From positions 2,976,001 to 3,040,000 of the forward strand of contig NZ_CP071872.1 in assembly GCF_022647665.1 (NCBI RefSeq): a DNA stretch of 64,000 bases. The letters run 5' to 3'. Made by a program: the position numbers and the translations under genes. The notes beneath the pieces are model-generated. The model was not told the DNA's origin. It was given only the letters and a program-made list of their open reading frames with translations, and did not search any database. Shown here one piece after another: positions 60,165-64,000 of this stretch (position 1 is its first letter; the number at the start of each line of letters is the position of its first letter). This stretch comes from Streptomyces formicae. GTDB taxonomy: Bacteria; Actinomycetota; Actinomycetes; Streptomycetales; Streptomycetaceae.

Positions 60165-61966
60165 GCGTAGGCTCCCAGACGGTCGATGGCGGATTCGACG
60201 GCGTTCCACGCGGTCTGCCCGAGACCGCAGATCGAGGCGTCCCGCATGGCGCGGCCCACCTCGCGGAGCAGGACGATGTCGTCGGCGGCCGCGGCGCCGG
60301 TGCGCTCGGCGATCCGGCGCAGCGCCTCCTCCTGGCGGACCGTGCCGACCCGGCACGGCACGCACTGGCCGCAGGACTCGTCCCGGAAGAACTCGGCGAT
60401 CCGCAGCAGGACGCGGGGCAGCTCCACGCTGTCGTCCAGGACGAGCACCACCCCGGAGCCGAGCGTCGTCCCCGCGGCGCGGGTGCCCTCGAAGGTCAGC
60501 GGGATGTCCAGCTCGTCGGGGCGTACGAAACCGCCCGCGGCGCCGCCCAGCAGGATCGCCCGCAGCCGCTCCGGCGGTCCGGCGAGGCCGAGGAGCTCGC
60601 CGAGGGTCGCGCCGAACGGCAGCTCGTACACGCCGGGCCGCTCCACGCTGCCCGACACGCAGAACAGCTTCGTCTCGGCGGCGGCGAAGGCCTCGGCGCC
60701 GCCCGTCAGGATCGGCAGGACGTTGACGAGCGTCTCGACGTTGTTCGCGGCCGTCGGCTTGCCGAACAGGCCCTTCTCGACGGGGAACGGCGGCTTGGAG
60801 CGCGGCTCGCCCCGACGGCCCTCGATCGAGTTGAACAAGGCGGTCTCCTCACCGCAGATGTAGGCGCCCGCACCGCGCCGTATCTCGATGTCGAAGGCGT
60901 ACCCCTGCCCGAGGACGTCGTCGCCGAGCAGCCCGCGGGCGCGGGCCTGGCCGATGGCGTGCTCCAGCCGGTGCAGGGCGCGCGGGTACTCGCCGCGCAG
61001 ATAGAGGTAGCCGCGGTGCGCGCCGACGGCGTACCCCGCGATGGTCATCGCCTCCACGAGGGCGTACGGATCGCCCTCCATGAGCACCCGGTCCTTGAAG
61101 GTGCCCGGCTCCGACTCGTCCGCGTTGCACACGACATAGTGCGGCCCGTCCGGCTGCGCGGCCGTGGCCTGCCACTTGCGCCCCGTCGGGAACGCGGCCC
61201 CGCCCCGCCCGACCAGACCGGCCTCGGTCACCTCCCTGATCACCCCGGCGGGCCCGAGCGCGAACGCCCTGCGCAGGGCGGCGTACCCGCCGTGCGCTCG
61301 GTACTCGTCCAGGCTGTACGGGTCGACGGCCCCGACCCGCCGCATCAACACCAGCCCTTCCTCCCCGGCCTGCGGCACGGCGTGGGCGGCGGCGGGTTCG
61401 GCGGGCGCGTCGTGCGGCGCGTGGGCGGCATCCGCGACGGCCCCGGGGGAGGCGGGCGCGACGACGGCGGAGACCGGGGGCCCGCCCGCCCGTACCACCA
61501 GCGCCGCCGGGGCCCGTTCGCACAGGCCCAGGCAGGGGCTCCGCTCGAACGGGACGCCCGCCGCCTCCATCCCCGCGCACAGCCGCGCCGCGCCCCTCGC
61601 CCCGCACGCCAGGTCGGTGCAGACATGGACGACCGTCGCAGGACGGGGCCGCACCGAGAACATGGAGTAGAAGGTGGCGACCCCGTACGCCTCCGCGGGC
61701 GGCACGGTCAGCCGCCGGCACAGATAGGCCAGCGCTCCCTCGCTGATCCACCCCACCCGGTCGTTGACCGCATGCAGCCCCGGCAGCAGCAGATCCCTCC
61801 GCTCCCGTGCCGCGCGCCCGCCCCGCGCCCACCGCAGATCCGCGGTCGTGCGGTCGATGTGACTGCCGGGGGCCGCTTCCCACGCGGACTCGGGCGGCCC
61901 GAGCAGCGCATCGACCGCCGCCCGCTCCTCGTCCGTCGGTTTGCTGTCGCCGAAGCGCAGATCCAC
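60161..61966 (-). CDS. NAD-reducing formate dehydrogenase diaphorase subunit (NuoE-NuoF fusion)
   Basis: 601 residues. Residues about 20-175 are NuoE-like thioredoxin-fold 2Fe-2S (VVHVCTDLACGARGAARLC, SPCLGLCERAPAAL). Residues about 215-600 are NuoF-like: GLVGRGGAAFPTGRKWQATA (NADH site), CNADESEPGTFKDRVLMEGD (FMN site), GAGAYICGEETALFNSIEGR and the 4Fe-4S motif ESCGQCVPCRVGTVRQEEAL. It passes electrons from formate to NAD+. Stop of the catalytic subunit gene lies 6 bp upstream of its start. Confidence 0.93.
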   Translation of the reverse strand: MDLRFGDSKPTDEERAAVDALLGPPESAWEAAPGSHIDRTTADLRWARGGRAARERRDLLLPGLHAVNDRVGWISEGALAYLCRRLTVPPAEAYGVATFYSMFSVRPRPATVVHVCTDLACGARGAARLCAGMEAAGVPFERSPCLGLCERAPAALVVRAGGPPVSAVVAPASPGAVADAAHAPHDAPAEPAAAHAVPQAGEEGLVLMRRVGAVDPYSLDEYRAHGGYAALRRAFALGPAGVIREVTEAGLVGRGGAAFPTGRKWQATAAQPDGPHYVVCNADESEPGTFKDRVLMEGDPYALVEAMTIAGYAVGAHRGYLYLRGEYPRALHRLEHAIGQARARGLLGDDVLGQGYAFDIEIRRGAGAYICGEETALFNSIEGRRGEPRSKPPFPVEKGLFGKPTAANNVETLVNVLPILTGGAEAFAAAETKLFCVSGSVERPGVYELPFGATLGELLGLAGPPERLRAILLGGAAGGFVRPDELDIPLTFEGTRAAGTTLGSGVVLVLDDSVELPRVLLRIAEFFRDESCGQCVPCRVGTVRQEEALRRIAERTGAAAADDIVLLREVGRAMRDASICGLGQTAWNAVESAIDRLGAYA

Positions 61967-61972
61967 GGTGTC

Positions 61973-63904
61973 TCAGCTCCCCACTCGCTGCTTCTCGATC
62001 CGGATCGCCGACGCCTTGAACTCCGCCGTCCCCGCGATCGGGCAGTTCGCCTCGATCGTCAGCGCATTGGTGTCCACCTCGTCGGGAAAGTGCATCGTCA
62101 TGAAGGCGAGCCCGGGCCGCAGCCCGGTGTCCACCCACACCGGCGCCGTCACCGACCCGCGCCGCGACACCACCCGGACCTGCTCGCCCACGACGACGCC
62201 GTACCGCTCCGCGTCCTCCGGGCACAGCTCCACGTACTCCCCGCGCCGCAGCGGCGAGGCGAAACTCCCGCTCTGCACCCCGGTGTTGTACGAGTCGAGC
62301 CGCCGGCCCGTCGTCAGCCGGATCGGGAACTCCTCGTCGGTCAGGTCCACCGGCGGATCGTGCTCGACGAGCCCGAACGGCGCGCGCCGCCCCCGCGCCG
62401 CCTCGTCCCTCTCCCACAGCCGCGCGTGCAGGAAGCTCGACGGCAGCCGCTCCAGGTCGGGGCAGGGCCACTGCAGCCCCTGGTGCTCCTCCAGCCGGTC
62501 GTACGTCATCCCGAAGTGGTCGGGGGACAGGGCCCGCAGCTCGTTCCAGACGGCCTCGGCCCCGTCGAACTTCCAGTCGTGGCCGAGCCGCCCCGCCACG
62601 TCGCACAGGATGTCGATGTCCTCGCGCGCCTCACCGGGCGGGGTGACCGCGGCCCGTACCCGCTGCACCCGCCGCTCGCTGTTGGTGGTCGTGCCGTCGG
62701 TCTCCGCCCACGCGGCGGTCGCCGGCAGCACGACGTCCGCCATCTCCGCCGTCCTGGTCAGGAAGATGTCCTGGACGACGAGATGGTCGAGGGCGGCGAG
62801 GCGGCGCATCGCCTGCTCGCTGTCGGCCTCCGACTGGGCGGGGTTCTCGCCGATGCAGTAGACGGCCCGCAGCTCGCCCGCCTCCATCGCCTCGAACATC
62901 TCGGTGAGCGTCATCCCGTACCGCGGCTGGATCACCGCGTCCCAGGCGGTCTCGAACTTCGCCCGGTGCCCCGGGTCGAGGATGTCCTGGAAGCCGGGCA
63001 GCCGGTTGGGGATGGCACCCATGTCACCGCCGCCCTGCACGTTGTTCTGGCCGCGCAGCGGCTGCACCCCGGAGCCGAAGCGGCCCACGTGCCCCGTGAG
63101 CAGGGACAGGTTGATGAGCGCGCGGACGTTGTCGGTGCCGTTGTGGTGCTCGGTGATGCCCAGCGTCCAGCACAGCTGGGCCCGTTCGGCGCGGGCGTAG
63201 GCGTGGGCGAGGTCGCGGATCGCCGCGGCCGGTACACCGGTGACCTTCTGGGCGGCGGTGAGCGTCCAGGGCTCGACGAGCGCCGCGTACTCCTCGAAGC
63301 CGCTCGTGGCGCGCTCCACGAAGGCGTGGTTGACCAGCCCCGCGTGGATGATCTCGCGGCCGACGGCATGGGCGAGGGGGATGTCGGTGCCGACGTTGAG
63401 GCCGAGCCAGCTCTCGGCCCACTCGGCGGTGGAGGTGCGGCGCGGGTCGACGGCGTACATCCGCGCCCCGCCCCGTATCCCGCGCAGCACGTGCTGGAAG
63501 AAGATCGGGTGCGCGAAGCGGGCGTTGGAGCCCCACATCACGATCAGGTCGGTGTGCTCGACCTCCTCGTACGAGGACGTGCCGCCGCCGGAGCCGAAGA
63601 CGGCCGACAGGCCCGCGACGCTCGGCGCGTGGCAGGTGCGGTTGCACGAGTCGACGTTGTTGGTGCCCATCACGACGCGCGTGAACTTCTGCGCCACGTA
63701 GTTCATCTCGTTCGTGGCGCGGGCGCAGGAGAGCATTGCGAAGGCGTCGGGCCCGTGGTCCTCGCGCGCCCGGCGGAAACCCTCCCCGGCGCGGTCCAGG
63801 GCCTCGTCCCAGCTTGCCCTGCGCAGGGGCCCGCCCTTGCCGTCCCGTACGAGCGGATGGGTGAGGCGGGTGTAGTTCTGCTTCGTCCGGTCTCGCTTCC
63901 TCAC
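61973..63904 (-). CDS. formate dehydrogenase catalytic (molybdopterin) subunit
   Basis: 643 residues from GTG 63904. Molybdopterin oxidoreductase family; the Mo-ligand region is NNVDSCNRTCHAPSVAGLSA, in which the cysteine before HAPSV occupies the selenocysteine position of FdhH-type enzymes. GQNNVQGGGDMGAIPNRLPG and YCIGENPAQSEADSEQAMRR are typical of formate dehydrogenases, and SERRVQRVRAAV and EFPIRLTTGRRLDSYNTGVQ lie in the C-terminal MGD-binding part. It begins directly at the region after the usual N-terminal 4Fe-4S module, which is on the separate Fe-S subunit. The GTG overlaps the preceding TGA. Confidence 0.92.
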   Translation of the reverse strand: MRKRDRTKQNYTRLTHPLVRDGKGGPLRRASWDEALDRAGEGFRRAREDHGPDAFAMLSCARATNEMNYVAQKFTRVVMGTNNVDSCNRTCHAPSVAGLSAVFGSGGGTSSYEEVEHTDLIVMWGSNARFAHPIFFQHVLRGIRGGARMYAVDPRRTSTAEWAESWLGLNVGTDIPLAHAVGREIIHAGLVNHAFVERATSGFEEYAALVEPWTLTAAQKVTGVPAAAIRDLAHAYARAERAQLCWTLGITEHHNGTDNVRALINLSLLTGHVGRFGSGVQPLRGQNNVQGGGDMGAIPNRLPGFQDILDPGHRAKFETAWDAVIQPRYGMTLTEMFEAMEAGELRAVYCIGENPAQSEADSEQAMRRLAALDHLVVQDIFLTRTAEMADVVLPATAAWAETDGTTTNSERRVQRVRAAVTPPGEAREDIDILCDVAGRLGHDWKFDGAEAVWNELRALSPDHFGMTYDRLEEHQGLQWPCPDLERLPSSFLHARLWERDEAARGRRAPFGLVEHDPPVDLTDEEFPIRLTTGRRLDSYNTGVQSGSFASPLRRGEYVELCPEDAERYGVVVGEQVRVVSRRGSVTAPVWVDTGLRPGLAFMTMHFPDEVDTNALTIEANCPIAGTAEFKASAIRIEKQRVGS

Positions 63905-64000
63905 GCTGCGCTCCTCGTCGCCAGCAGATCCGAAATGGCTGCCACCGTGCGGAGCGTGGGCACCGGCACCCCGGTGATCCCCGCGAGCTCCACCACGGCG
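63901..64000 (-). CDS. partial gene, C-terminus resembles 2-dehydropantoate 2-reductase
   Basis: Only the last 32 codons are in the window, reading VVELAGITGVPVPTLRTVAA then ISDLLATRSAA and TGA. The ELA-x-x-x-GVPVPTL-x-x-V pattern matches the C-terminal helix of ketopantoate reductases (PanE/ApbA family). The TGA overlaps the start of the formate dehydrogenase catalytic gene, so it is probably the upstream member of that operon. The identification is tentative because of the short length. Confidence 0.5.
   Translation of the reverse strand, partial: AVVELAGITGVPVPTLRTVAAISDLLATRSAA

Overview
The window is chromosomal DNA from an actinomycete, almost certainly a Streptomyces. GC content is very high with a strong third-position GC bias, GTG and TTG starts with purine-rich ribosome binding sites are common, and the gene set is typical of the genus (fused LivHMF transporter, DUF5107 protein, PAP2/diacylglycerol-kinase fusion, Rv2578c-type radical SAM protein, three-subunit NAD-type formate dehydrogenase). 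I see no rRNA, tRNA or CRISPR array. About 50 genes are supported.

Layout. 0-8.9 kb: partial 3-hydroxyacyl-CoA dehydrogenase, HEAT-repeat protein, secreted TAP-like hydrolase, a radical SAM protein with an SOS box in front of it, a frameshifted SRPBCC gene, an MFS exporter with an unusual beta-sandwich tail and a PAS/methyltransferase remnant. 8.9-14.3 kb: a tight four-peptidase operon (M55, M20, S9, S66) that resembles a murein-peptide or D-amino-acid peptide recycling set. 14.3-17.4 kb: adenosine deaminase, a GntR regulator and a divergent arginase-family gene, with matching GntR-type palindromes at both promoters and an arginine-rich short ORF just ahead of the arginase gene. 17.5-35.4 kb: mostly single genes for carbohydrate, lipid, phosphatase, MBL-fold, permease and methyltransferase functions.

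35.4-38.4 kb is a nested mobile-element site: a TA-flanked MITE-like element, abutted by an IS701-type element with CTAG duplication, which is itself interrupted by a complete IS3-type element with GAA duplication. Related MITE-like elements lie at 20.0 kb and 50.5 kb, and a remnant end at 1.8 kb. Several of them supply part of the stop codon of the neighbouring gene.

40.2-44.8 kb holds the most interesting locus: a four-gene operon encoding a two-helix membrane protein, a 387-residue protein of unknown function, an EACC1-type small protein and a caspase-fold peptidase, with a divergent TetR regulator. Caspase plus EACC1 is the signature of the predicted NTP-dependent conflict (defence or suicide) systems of multicellular bacteria. 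The two upstream genes form a partner module that I do not recognise from described versions.

44.9-64 kb: aldo/keto reductase and FMN reductase, a regulator fragment without its HTH, an acyl-CoA ligase next to a Liv-type ABC importer split by a MITE, a LysR/BASS-transporter divergent pair, a Tat-exported phosphoesterase with a LamG domain, and a formate dehydrogenase operon (catalytic subunit, NuoEF-like subunit, Fe-S subunit, FdhD) that ends at a strong intrinsic terminator.

All functions are inferred by reading motifs; nothing was searched against a database. Two single-base frame breaks (near 5.15 kb and 35.9 kb) and one larger lesion (near 8.44 kb) could be real or assembly errors.
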